From Branchiostoma floridae (lineage: Eukaryota; Chordata; Leptocardii; Amphioxiformes; Branchiostomatidae), in assembly GCF_000003815.2 (NCBI RefSeq), contig NC_049988.1, positions 17,046,088-17,110,087 on the forward strand: a stretch of 64,000 bases of DNA. Reading direction: 5' to 3'. The notes beneath the pieces are model-generated. The model saw nothing but the letters and a program-made list of their open reading frames with translations. It was not told the DNA's origin and did no database searches. Each line of letters begins with the position of its first letter. The stretch's first letter is position 1. Positions 37,244-51,300 of this stretch are shown here, piece by piece. Position numbers and translations under genes: made by a program.

Positions 37244-39130
37244 ATAAAATCAGCCCCCAAAGACATAAGCCCCCTAATAAGCCATACGCATAGAGACATT
37301 TAAGGAGGTTAATGTTAGGCTAGTGTGGTCTCTTTATACCAGACTGGAAAAGAATAGAAATTGGCTAAATAGTCATAACACACTGGAGGAGCTAGCCGTC
37401 TCAAAGCAGATAGCTCCCTTTGTCATTCATTACCTGTAGTTTTTGATTGGCAAACTCCTTTGGTTTGTCATTGGTTTATTTGCAATTCCCACTACTTTCT
37501 GTAGCCTGGCAAGAGGCTAGACTAGTGAACTGTATTCCATATAGGGCTCAAAGTTGTAATTTAAATGCACAGAATCATAAAACGAAGGTATGGCGTGCCT
37601 CCCAGCTTGCAAGAATACATATAAGTGAAAGAACAAAAACCGTGACACTGATAGAGGCTTATAGTATTCTTCTTCAACTAATATTTATTCAAATGTTTCA
37701 ACCATTCTCAGAACTTTTCTTATACTTCTAGACTTTAATTTTTCCATAAGTCTTAGAAGAGACATCTTTGGCACATTGCCATTGACAAAATGACTGTATT
37801 TTATTCATTATGTTGTCATAAAATATGGCTTAAATAATCACTAAAATGAGAATGGATCGTAATATAAATATCTATATCAAAAGTTTGATGTCATTTTGTG
37901 AGCTACACATGTACATGTGCACATAAACAAGGACTGCTCTCAAATTTCTTGTTCAATCAAATTTGTGATGAAGAAGGGAATCTAAAAAGCTTCTTGTATA
38001 CAACCTTACAGAGCTTATTCTATTGTTACAAGGAAGACAGGCTATACTATTCCATCCAATGTATGACTTCTGGTTACTAGAACATTTAGATGCTTTGAGG
38101 ACTACCATATAAATGACCATGAAACTTAACCCATTCCTCACACTTATATACCACTTGGCCATATACCACTTGGCCATCCAACTAGATGCTAAATTCAATT
38201 AAAGCTAAATTCAATTAAATGATTGATATTACTACTAAGGGATTTGTTTTATATATCATTTACAAAGAACATGAATCCCTATGAAATTATATTTTCATGC
38301 ATTCATTTATACCTAAATTTCCTATGAAGATTTTTGAAGAAAATATTTGCATCATCATTCATACTGTAACAGTAAAGTTGGTATCTCACTGCACTTGGGG
38401 CATGGGTGTGGCACTGCGGGGTTCGTTCACTGCAGCACTGTTGTATCAATTTCGCCTATTTCTTTGTAATTTAGATATTGCGTAATACGTTAAAAGTATG
38501 ACTTAGAAGGCAACAAAATATGCAATACGTAAAAAAATTAATTCTCTGAAAGAAGTTGAGTAATCTTTCAAACCTTGCAGTGCCACACCGGTGCCCCAAG
38601 TGCAGTGAGATACCACCTTAAGATTACCAATACTAGAGAGTATATGGGTAACATGATCTGAACATGAACTTTGCTATTAGATATGTGTATAGCAACAACA
38701 AAGACTATTTCTACAACGAGGCAGGCTTGTGCTAATTGATAGCACTGAGTCGAAATGCAGACAAACAATTGTCTGTACGTACTGTAAATATCCTAATGTC
38801 TATTTCCTAAGTTATGTACCTCAAGCGTAAAATAGTGGAGGTAAAGTATGCTTCTAAGATACTCCCATGTGAAGGCACCTATTTTGAAGGCACTTTGACT
38901 TTTTTCATAGTCACAGAATACAAAAGTGATACTTATACTGCCACATACATGTACATAGGCGGAAAACTCTTACTGAGGTTTTGTGCATTAAGGCATGCCC
39001 AGGCACTGCATGGCGTATTTGATTTGTATCAGGGTCACAAGATACAAATTTGCAAAGTTTTGAACACGTAATATTGACACACTTGAATGTTAAGTAACAC
39101 TGGTTATGCCAAGCCAGCATACAAGAAGAC
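37244..39130. other. Intergenic space between the two convergent boule-family genes
   Basis: No coding exon supported. It contains an inverted-repeat element at 38380-38615 and the far 3' UTR side of both genes. Confidence 0.5.
38380..38615. mobile_element. MITE with GGTATCTCACTGCACTTGG ends
   Basis: GGTATCTCACTGCACTTGGG and CCCCAAGTGCAGTGAGATACC are inverted, with GTGGCACTGC and GCAGTGCCAC just inside. The element at 62331-62590 has a related CTCACCGCACTTGC end. Confidence 0.7.
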
Positions 39131-39135
39131 CAACA

Positions 39136-39141
39136 TTTATT
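39136..39141 (-). terminator. Polyadenylation signal of the boule gene
   Basis: TTTATT on the plus strand is AATAAA on the minus strand, about 207 bases after the TAG stop at 39348-39350. Confidence 0.5.
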
Positions 39142-39347
39142 TTGAAATGCAGAGCGAAAGCCAGAAAAAAAACTATTTGTTGTTGTCCCAAACATGTCCT
39201 AGTTGTTGATTCACACTTACTTTAAATGTTTGGTAACACACATCATTCTGGCTATGCTAAGCCAGCATACAAGAAGACCAACTTTTCACAGAGCAAAAGC
39301 CAGTAAAAAAAAAGGTCCCAACCACAGAACAATGACAGTACAAAGCC

Positions 39348-42300
39348 CTAGTTGTTGATGGAGGGGGTAGGGGTTGGTGGGGGGGTCAGGGTCGGCACTG
39401 GTTGCCCCTCCTGAGGGGCTGGCTTGCCCGCATCCAGCACTGGTCGTGCGGGCAGGGTGCGCGGGCGTCCCGTGCCAACTCTCGCAAACCTGCGTGCCGG
39501 GGGAGGTCCGTGGAAGGTGGTGGGTCTCCTCGTGTGCTGTATGGAGAGAAGTTACCATTTGGATGTAACAAAGGAGCTTAGCAAATTCAAACATGTCCAA
39601 CACTTAATAAAAAAATCTAGCTGTATTTCTTGAAAGGCATTTGGAGAGACCTACCTACCAACATGTACCTACCTAGTCCCTTGACCTCTAGGTCGTTGGG
39701 GGGACAAGGTAATTAAAGTTAAAGGAAAAGTTTAAGTTTAAGTTGCCCGTGCCTCTGTAACAGATGCTTAGGGATAGCGCTTATCTCCAATTCTGTAGCC
39801 CTTGGGCCACACATTTGTGCAAGCCAATGCAGCAGGGGGTTTGTCCACTGGTACTCTGGTAGTGATGTGTTTTTAACTACCAGTCTCTTCCTCATTAGTG
39901 CTGAGTGCCAAGCAGTTTGATGAGAGAAGTGAAAGGACACAATTTGGATGTGACAAAGGAATGTAGCAAATTCAAACATGTCCAACACTATCTAATAGTA
40001 TTTCTTGAATCATTTGGCAAGTCCAGCCCACTTGCTGATCATTTACATAGTGTGACTGCTGCAAACTATCTCTCTTTTAATAATCGTATCAAAACATCAT
40101 GTCATAATACTTCCTTTCAGTATGGTGAGAAGAAAAACTTTTTGGGTTACCGATACTTGATTTCAAGTGCAAGATTATCACACAATTGTCACTGTGATTC
40201 TGGATTTATTTATCTGTAGTGGTGTCAACTGATGCGTCATTTAAATCAACAGCTGTCCAGACCTGTAGTGCCTAAGCGTTCAGGTCCAGACCTGTACCTA
40301 AACAATTTTACAGGTACAGGTACAGGTATACTAATTGTTAAAGTCCAGACCTGTGCCCAAGCATTTAGGTCCAGATCTGTAACCAAACAACTTTACAAGT
40401 ACAGGTACAGGTTTTTTGGCACATAGCCCTAGCAAAGAAGGACTGAAGTTGTTACCTGGGTATAGACAGGAGGTGGTGGGGGTTGTTCAGGTGGGGGGTT
40501 CACTTCCTGTACCTGCTGCATGATGGGAACTCCTGACATCGAGATGTACCCAGAAGCCTCTGGAGGCAGATTCGGTGCCGTCATCACAACGCAGCCCTGT
40601 GGATAAGAAGGCTGGACAAGAAGCAAACAAAAATGAACGCCAGCGCAGTGAATCAGACATCTGATGAAGGTTGGCGAGATCCTCTGAAAAATCATGGTAA
40701 GTGTCTTCCTTGTGTTGGAAAACTATGGATTCTACCAAAATAGATGAGGTTTCATTCGAAAATGAAAACCTGACTTGTTCTTTTCAGACGAGACAAATTA
40801 TAATCATAGAATGAGGAAGGGATTAAAAGAAAAAAAGAGAGCGAGGACTAAAAGAAATAAATCAGTCATCACAATACAGCCCTGCCGATATAAGGGCTAG
40901 ACAAGAAAACAAATAAAACTTGTTCTGTTACCCAGATAAGACAAATCATGACCATTGTATGTTGAGAGCGTGAGATAAAAAGACCTGAAGAACAGTCATC
41001 ACAACACAGCCCTGGGGATAGGAAGACTGGACAAGAAACAAAATGAAAACTTGCATGCCTGTCCTTGGTGCTGAACTACCATCACAAAGCAAAACTATGG
41101 CCATGGACAGCTCTATTGTCTTCAATACCTACCACCCAAGGATTATGACCATAACTTTTTATGAAAACGAGACAGAAAAACTGGGAGTTCTTCATCAGTG
41201 CCAAAAGGAGGGAAGCCAAACAAGCCCCTGACTACAAGAGATAGTGTCATACTTTATTCTTGGTAATAAAGGTCTTACCATCTCCACAGGTACCATCTCC
41301 TGGTACACAGGACCGTAGCCATCAAAAGTCATGGGCTGGGGTGCCTGCATGGCTGCTGGTGGAGACTGGGAAAAAACAAGACAGGGAGTGAAATAGTACA
41401 TCTTCAAATAAAGCAATCAGAGATGGAGGACTTCAACACTTCATGTAGATTGGAGGTTGGAGTCATGGAGATAGTAGAAGTCTGGTCGGGACTTTTTACT
41501 ATCTTCGTGATCCCACCCTCTGCTTGGAATTCTGCAGGAATTTGTGCAGGAATTGAAATACTAGTAGTAAGCATTCAAACAAAGTGTGGGGATGGCAGAC
41601 TTCATCCTGAAATGTAGGTCACGAACACAAGATAAATAGGTATGCCAAAGATGGTACCTCAGTCCCCTTGTGGCAAAGTTACTGAGGCTTCATAAGTTAA
41701 CAATTTTGTAAGCACAGATGCCTGCAATCGAAACACCATCTTCATAATGGTATGTTAGGGAATCATGGGTTTGTAGTTGTAAAGTCTACCTGAATTTAAA
41801 ATGAAAAATGATGTATGATGCATTTGACCTTTCCCTACTCTTTCATCACCTTAATTAAAGGTATATGGTAGCCCCATTTGAGTTTTAATGACATAAACAA
41901 AGTTAAAGACACAAACAAACAAACATCACTTCTTGACAATCAATAGTGGTGTTTAACATTACCTGAGGAGCCCACTCCCTGCCAGATGTACTGTACTGCT
42001 GTCCTGCAGCCTGGAAAGAGCCATCAGCAAATGAATTAAGAGACTCTTTTAAACAACCACAACTTTATGTTCACCAACGTTTCGGTGACCGTCTGTCACC
42101 TTCCTGAGGGCAATTCTGACTGGTTTATATAGTACTGCAGCAATAAGTATCGCTGCTTACAGATGTGGTCACAAACGTAAATTATTTACATATGCTGCAT
42201 ACAGTGGTTTTAGAGTTTACCATGTGATTCCAAACATTAAGGAGTGTGATACTATATGGCAGTTATAAACTACTGTAAATGCAGAAACTTTCGCGGTGGC

Positions 42301-45300
42301 TTAATGTTCGCAATCTTCATGGTGGCCGCTTCACAACAAGCTTAAAACCCAAGTTAACATTTTTCTATTGCAGTAAGAGACTACAGTGCATGGTGCTACC
42401 TCAAACTTAAAATCACCGCAAAAAGTCCTTTTTCCCGCTACCGCGAATTTAAATCCCCGCGAACTTAAATGCATTTACAGTACTCATGGAGGCCAACAGC
42501 AAAGTTCATCTTCAAACTCTGGGCACACAGAATCTTGCATGCAATAATGCCTGCCTTGTTCAATTCACTTGGAAGCGAATGTCTGAAAACTAACAAGGCG
42601 AGTCTTGGAGTCTGAGAGCAGGTTCACTCCCCCAGTTTGGTGAAACAAGTAACCCCAATTAGCCAACAAAGGTCTTATTCAAAGCCAGCTTAACGTTTTG
42701 CCTGCTTGCAACTTTCACAGCTGACAAAGATGTATTACCGGTGACCTCGCTTTCATGAGAGGTTATGGGATAAACTTGTTGGTTCACTTGATGTGATAGG
42801 TGAAACAAAATGTCCTTGTTAACAATTGTCATGTACCACATTTTAACCCCTGGCAGAGTTGACCAGGGTTTGGTTAAATGGTCCAAGTTGAGTATCTGAG
42901 TTGACTGCCCCAGTTGGCAAAGGGCTGAATCATCCTGATGGGCCCATTTTCTTAGCCCGGGTAACTTCCTACTTTTATCGGCCACTCCTTGCATTCACTG
43001 CACTAAAAAAGCCCCGGTAGAAATAGGATGGTACCCAGGCTACCACTTTCCAATACTGTACCAAACACAATGCATAACAACCCAATGGCCTCTAAAAGGT
43101 TATTACATTACGGAACCCATGATAGTAGGACTGGTGTGCTATATACTTACAGTGTTTGGGTAGTAAGACTGGTGTGCTATAGGACTACCTATATTACTAT
43201 ACTTACAGTGTTTGGGTAGTAAGACTGGTGTGCTATAGGACTACCTTCTCTATACTTACAGTGTTGGGGTAGTAGGACTGTTGTGGTGGGCCCTGTGGCA
43301 TGTACATGTTGCAGGGTTGGTGGGTCGGTGGTCCAGCCGGCAGCATGATCGGGGCGGGGCTCAGCGATGGAGGCACTGAGGGACCGACTATTGTCTGTGT
43401 CAAGAGAAATGTAAACATTTGGTTGAACTGAAGTGTATGTAGCACAATATGTAGTAGTATACATTGTACTAATATCTAGACAAAGATTATACTGCTGCTG
43501 GGGTCCCTGACATGGGTGGGCAGCAGTCAGCTAGTCCTCACACTTTCATGGTTTACACTGGAAAGGCCGCATATTGATGTCCTTCGCAACACACTCCTTC
43601 CAAGATTTCCTTGGTCTACCACGATCTCTGTTTCCTGGTAACTGCAATTTAAAGATGGTGTTGATACAGCCACTGAGTCGTTCAGCTTCAATAATGTTTA
43701 AGGTCAAATAACTGAAACAGTGCACAACTTGTCGACTGGTCAGCTTTTTGTTGTGGCGGAAAAACATAATTTGTAAAAAGTTGGTGTCGGAGAGAATATT
43801 AAGTAACAATGTGTAAGATGCCAAACAAAGAATTCTAGAATTTACCTGTTGAGGCAGGTAGCTATCTGGGCACATGTACCCATACGGCAGACTCCAGTTG
43901 TTAACAAACGAAGTACTGGGACCAATATCCGCCAAGTAGGGCGAACAGGAAGACTCTAGAGAAAAACAAGCAAAAACAGTGCATAAAAATCCATCCAGTG
44001 GTACAAAATTTTTGTTATTATGGTTTCATATCTTGGTTAACTTCAGTTCAGTATCTCTACTTTTTGATAATTAAAAGGTACAGCAATGTTATAGAATGGC
44101 ACATTTAACAAGATATCAAAAACAGAAGTTCTGCTGCAGTACCTAGGAAACTTGACAGGGGGCCCAAATTCTAAGCATGAGCATCTTCATTTTGCCGACA
44201 TGTGAAAAATGAAATATCCCTCCAGAACTTCTTATGAGTTATGCTGTTCACAAACAGACTAGCAGGAGCACACATAAAGATATAACATTGTATCGGATGT
44301 CCACTGGTCTTGGACCATCATAGGGTTGCATAGCACAAAAATTAGATACTACATACTCTAGGGTAGTTGCATACAACATAGGAAATCATATGAATGTGTA
44401 TTAAAAGATTTTACTTAAAGATTCATTCAACTTTCAACAAGTGATGCTCACCTGGACGGAAAGGTGATGGAAGGGAAGGAGACTAGAAAAAAAAAGAAGC
44501 AAAGAAAATGCTGAGAGATTTTCAACAATACATTTCATCAAGCAATACAAAAATAACACATTTAGGTTAGCTAACCTCTTGGTATTCTGAGTAGAAGTAC
44601 AATTTAAAATATTAAACGAAGAGAGAGAAAAAAACCTTGACACTATTCTATCATTTTTGAAGTTTCGAGAAGTTACAACATAAACCATTTAATGGGATGA
44701 GAAAAATACTTGACGCAATGCTATAAGTCCAACATTAAACATTCAATGAGAAGAGATTAAAAAACTTGACACAATATTGATAATGCTATTAGTTCTTTAA
44801 GTCTTTATATGTTATACTTAGATTTGACACATTATAAGATGTTCTATTTCTTCCTGCCTGGTCAAGAAAATATACATGTCACTTCATAGGTAGTTGTGAA
44901 ATTCCACTTACCTGCTTTCTGATGGCCGGGCCTACATTCAACCTTTTGTCTTTAAACATCAGGTTGTCGTTCTGTAAAAAAAGTTACAAATGTCACAAAA
45001 ATACAGGTAAGCAATGCCTTAAATAATTTATGACAGAAAATACATGGATTACTTCAGCTTATATATTGTCATTGTGGACGAAAAAAATGACCGGACATTT
45101 CAATTCACCTGCTGTGCCTTGTCAGCTGCCTCCTGGCTGTCGAAGGTCACAAAACCATAGCTGTAGGAAATAAAGATGCACCAAAGATGTTACCAAAACC
45201 CTGTAGTCTTCAATCAAAAGTCAAAGGTCCCATGTTTTAGGAGAACCACAACTCGCACACCTTAAGAACCCACCAGGCCACCACACTTATCAAAAATAGT

Positions 45301-48300
45301 AGGCTTGGGTCCTTCCTGGTGTGAGTGGATCAAACCCTTTAGCTGATCTTACACAGTATACTTACAAAACTGGTGTGTTTAGCTGTTGACAGGGCTGGAC
45401 AAGTTTTCTTAAATTCCCTTGTCGCATGAGGCAAGCACTTGGACAAAAGGGCAAGTGGACTTGTCCAACCCTGTGTAAAGCACAACAGTTTTGTACCTAA
45501 TGGCTATTACTCTAAAGGGTTGATTTACTGGTTGTGCACAACAAGCAAACAAACAAACAAATAAATCTGAAATGTGCAGGTTGAGGGTGACTAATTTATC
45601 CATCTCTATCTACATGTATCATGTTATTTTTGAGATGGGGCTGGGGTCTGGTATCCAGGCTATGTAACTGTAAGACCAGATGAATGCTTACAGACCTGTA
45701 ACCATGCCATTAGTCAATGACATGTAGGCATTAGTAACACAAGAAGTCATTTCACGGATCATTACCCTTAAGGGTGCTGTAGATCTGGCTCTCTTCAGGA
45801 TTTACCTCTTTATCTGGGACACTAAATGGATCTGTACCTCCCCACACATGTATCATGTGTAATGTGATCTAGTGGACAATCTTCTAAAACAACTGGCTGT
45901 GACCCTAGCTAGAGACACCTGTTGTTTTAGTGTCTTTTGGTGCCTAAAGACACACAGAGAGCAGCAAATTCCTGAAAATACCTTTGAGTTCAGGATGGTT
46001 TAATTTTGCCAATACGCCATTTGGATACAAGTTAATAGAAACATGAAAGAATGAAATTTTAAATGCAACCTCTGGCTCTCTTCAGGACTTACCACTAGTA
46101 CTTTATCTTTTCATCTGGGACACTACATGGACCAGTACCTCCCCACACATGTATCAGGTGTAATGTGATATACTAGTGGGCACTCTTCTAAAAGATAAAG
46201 ACTTCAACAAACTGGCTGTGACCCTAAGCTGAGGACACCTGTTGTTTCAGTCACATCAGTGTTTTTTTTTCTTTTTCTATATTCAAAAACACATAACAAG
46301 GACAATGTAGCGCTGCACTCAAGTTTAATATCTTATTTTAACTAATGAACTTAGGTAACTTAGGTCAACATAAATAACTGTGCGCCATTTCCCACCACCC
46401 CAAGACATAAAGTAGTTAGTATCAATTAGCCTAAGTGAGTACATATGAAAAAGAGAATTAACAAAAGTAGATTTGGGACTTCTATATCTACTTGACTGAT
46501 ACAGTCAAACTTATGCCTATGCTTACATCAGTGTTGTTCCACCTTAGAGAACACTAGCCTGATTAAATCTTGCTTATAGCAGCCCGCCAATCATGGGCCA
46601 TCCTCCTGTGATGGTGGCCAGAACTCAGTGAAGACCTTTCTTTATTCCCTGCCCGGTCTGAGACGGGCTCCACTCCCTTCTCTCAACCTGCTCGGTGCGG
46701 GACTCTAGCTTTACTCTCTTCGGACCTGCTCGGTCTGATACTCGCGCCAAATAGCCCCCACTCTCACTCCACTCTCCCCTTTATAATGTTGAAATGTTTT
46801 ATTGCAAATTCATGCCCATAGGGCTTATTGCAAGTGAACAAAATCAAATACTGTACATGGAGTGATTGAAAATTGGTAAATAATCTAAATTCTAACATAC
46901 AAAGATTAACTGATTGAATGTGCATACAGAATATCGACTATGACTATAAAACCTACATTACTATTGTGGGGTTTGACTTCTTTTCATATCCCCCGGTTGT
47001 TACCTCTGCCAACTTAATTATCTTTGTCGGCACAAGCTATGCCCATCTTTTCCTTTGTCGGCACTGCAATGTATGTCTGCATGAGCTATGACCATCTTTT
47101 CCTTTGTCGGCACTACAATGTATGTCTGCATGAGCTATGACCATCTTTTCCTTTGTCGGCTCTGTGTAGGCACTGTAGGAGCTGTGTACTGTTGTCAACA
47201 CTGAGGCCAAAGCTGAAGTGCCCCCTACTGCTCTTGGTCAGACCTAAGGTCAGCCTTAATTACCTTTTGTCTCAACTGGACGTTGGGGTCAGTCCTAAGG
47301 TCAACTGTAATTACTTATATCTGGCGTTTTTAGGACATCATCAGCTCAAAACAAATATCGTTCCCGTGGGAAAGTAAGATAGTTACCTACCGCTCTCATG
47401 GGAAGTGCTAGAAAGGGTTACAGATAGCAAAAACTAATATGTTATACACATACTAGTTATGCTACTTCAATTCTCCGTGTTTTCTATTCCATGACACTCC
47501 CTCTCATTATCTTTCAGCATGTCTTGTTGTGACCTGTACTTAGCCCTGTGTGGCAAAAATGTACAATAACGGTCTTCATTCTTCATTATCCAGCTAGCTT
47601 CCTAAGGGGAAGGGCCAGTTACAGACCTGGACAGCAGAGGTTGTGTTACACCAGGACTGTCTCCAGTTAATTTTCCATCCCACTCATTGTTTTGAGAGCC
47701 CATGTTGTTGATTATGATGGTATTGAATATGTCAGTTTAAGCTTATGATAGTACCTTTTCAACAGCTTCATCTTTGAGACAGAATTTCCGTCATGGGATG
47801 GAAGGATGAGTCCTAGAGACAGCTTTGTGTTACACAGATCAAGACTAAGAGAACACTGCCTTAGACACAGGTGGAATTTATGAAGCTGGACAGGTGAATT
47901 TCTGAAACTCACCCCTTGCTGACTCCCGCTCTATCAGCGATGATCTTCGTGTCCCTCACGGCACCAAACTGGCTGAAAAAATCCCGCAACTCCTGCTCTG
48001 AACACTGCAGTCAGGAAGATACAACATGGCACAAATCAGTAAACAATACATCAATGGTTAATTTCATTTATATTATGTATGTATACACAAAAATATGTAA
48101 ACATTGGTGTCATATATGCCTGTATGGTCTGGACATAACACAATATGAATTAATTCATTCTTTCATTCGACGAGCGACGATACGACGACGACGACGACAT
48201 TCATTTGTTCACTCATCTATTCACTTAATTATTGTATTTCGATAAGAAAAAATGTAAACATAAACACTTTTCAGTTTTAAGTGATTTGTGAATTACTTGT

Positions 48301-51300
48301 ATTATTTTGCTATGTAGAAAAGGCCAGTCTACCCAACAAGTTTTTAAACCTAGGTATACCATATACTTTTAATCTGCTGACATTACAAAGTTTTGACTAT
48401 GAGGATAGTTACATCTGTGTGAAAGCCCCCTAACGAAGACCTGAAGGCCAGACAGTCGCAAATTTTGGCAACGTCAACTCTCATACTTCTTCCAGGTATA
48501 ACAATTATAAGACTCATTTTGTAGCTGCTTTGTACAATTTGCTTTATGGTCAAAACATTTTTTTTTTGTGTAAATGAATGAAAATTTATGTGTGTGTGGA
48601 TGTTATCCATGTAATCAAATGAATATGATCTCTCAAACTTTATACAGCTCAATTTACTTACGTCTGGGTCAAAACCCCTGACAAAAACCCGATCCCTGAA
48701 GAGCGTTCCGATTTGCACGTGCTGGTAGTGCCACCAGGGGTACACTGGTGTGGCCAGCTGCATGGGGCCGGCAGGTGTGCATGCGTGCGAGGTGGGCAGG
48801 GTGGCGGCCGAGGCACTGGCATCCGCAGGCAGGTCGTTCTACATGCAAGCATGCCATTATATTTGTTAAACATGCTAATGTGTAGTCTCTACCAGACTCC
48901 GGATCGCTGGAAAAATCGTAGAAATGCAACGAATAGAGGAGTAAGCCGGCCAGAGGAATATAGATCGCGTGCTGTTCCCTAGCCGGCTATATTCCTCTGG
49001 CCAGATTACTCCTCTATTGGTACCATTTCTACGATTTTTCCAGCGATCCGGAGTCTGGTAGAGACTAGCTAATGTGAATGATGGTCAAACATGCAGCTTG
49101 AAACTTGGAGCTGTGCAGGTGTTTCTGATGTCTACCTGCACTGGTCCATGTACTGGGAATATAAGCTGGTGTGTTATGCTGAAAGGCAGTCATACCAGCT
49201 ATAAAGATATGTGAGAAAGGGTTAGAAACAGTCTTGTAATTCCCATGATTCGTATCCGGGTCGCCAGACGATCACAAACCCAGATGCTAAACTGTTACGC
49301 CAAAAGGCTGACAGCCATTTAGCAAAGTTGGTTTGGCAGTCCTACTGTTATAACAAGTTCATGCAGATGTTGTTCCCTGTTCAGCAACTTCAAGGGATTA
49401 AAAAATACATCTTGTTAGAGTGTCAATCTGCTTTTATATTAATCCATCCCAACAGAAAAACCTGAAGTGCGTTCTCATACATACACTCACTCACTCAGTC
49501 CCAAAGCTCATACACACATACATACATACATACGTTATACGCTATCCCGCCCACGAATACTCTGTTTGGGATAACGGTTCCGTAGAGCGGGGCTTTAGTC
49601 ACGTTGCTGGTGGAACAGGTGGAGTTTGCAGGGGATATTGAAGTAGACCTCTGAGGTGTGGGGAGGGGGGCAGGAGAGTTGGACGTGGAATGTTCACTCT
49701 GGCGGGAAGAGAGAGAGAGAAAGAAGAAAAAGTAGTGAGAAGGCAGAAGTTTTACAGTTTGAAAAAGGAAGGGAAAGATATGCTGGTAGTTACCGCTTGT
49801 TCTCAATGTTTGCTTGCTACCATGATATAAGCAACTGAGAGAGAGAAAAGTAGTGAGATGGTAGAAGTTTTACAGTTTGAAAAAGGAAGGGAAAGATATA
49901 CTGGTAGTTGCCACTGGTTCTCCAGTTTTGCTTGTTACCATGAAAACCAATCGCAAAGGCAGAACGAATGTAAAAGTGATCTCGATCCAGTTTTACAGTT
50001 TGAAAAAGCTCTGTAGTTCATACTGTTTTGTAATATTTTGTCTTAAGTTTTTACTTGCTTGTAATATTTCCCCAATAAAAGAACAAAATCAACCTCATAC
50101 AAGTATGCCCAAATTGGAATACAAATGTAACTTAGTTGACCAAGTGTTTTTACATGTTTTGAAAATATTTAAACTGAATATCCAAACTTAAGCTGAAGAT
50201 TGTTACTCTTAAACAACAGTGTGTAAGTACTGATCATCATCATATTTCATTACGTATTGTCATTTAGGGATAAATGTACATTTGATGGTCGTATTTTATC
50301 ATGTATTGTTTATTAAGAATATTCTTGTACATGTATTTTGAATGTTGCAATAGAGTATTCAGCCTCTTGGCAGAAAAGAAATGGAAGAGACAGCAGAAAT
50401 TGCATGAGATGGTATCCAGGCTATGGAAAAGAAATGGCTGAGTAAGTTAAAAGATACAAATTAGGATAAGATAGATTAAACAAAGATAGGAAAAGAATCT
50501 GTTTTTTTCAACGTTCTAGTCGACCTTAAATTCTACAGTGCTTGGTCAATGTATGTATCTGTAGATATACACCTGCATAATACAAGAAGGTGTCTTTCCA
50601 ACAACCACTAGAAGAATTTCTGTGATCAATCATGCACCTGTAGCAAAAGCTTTTAGAGTTTTTTGTAACTTTTGTTAAATGTAGGTACCTTCCTCGGTTC
50701 CATTTGGATCTGTGAAGTCGTGATAGTTAGTTTTTGATTCCCTTTAGCCGATGCGACTCTAAGGAAAAACGTGTTCACTTGTAATACATAGACGAGGATA
50801 AAAACAACGTCTGTGTATTATTCCCCAGAGTTGCACAGGCTAGATTCCCTAGGCCTTGTTTTAATACCGTTTGTAACGTATCAGTCTAGTTTGTTCGTAG
50901 GGATCACGTTACAATCTGATTTCTGTGACAGAAAAGGACTTTGCTATTTTTGCGGCTTTTCTCCTCAGTTCAACTCTGTACCGTATATGATTATTTCCAA
51001 ACTGAGTTGTAGAGATGTGTCGACTTTCTGTACCCTCAAACCACCGTATGGGGTCAAAACTGACCCCAGGCGTATATCATTGCGTGCCATTATGTCATTT
51101 CGGGTCGAAAACAAATTTCCTTCCAGGAGTTTGTTTGTGTATATGTCCTATAACTTCTTATACGTTTTTACCAAGATTGGTTCATTGTTGATTAAGTTAT
51201 CCTCGAAAGTTTATGCATGGTCCAGTGGGGTCAAAACTGACCCCAGCATTTTTTTAAACAAACTTTTGCAACCCACACCGAAACTACTTATGGTAGGATT

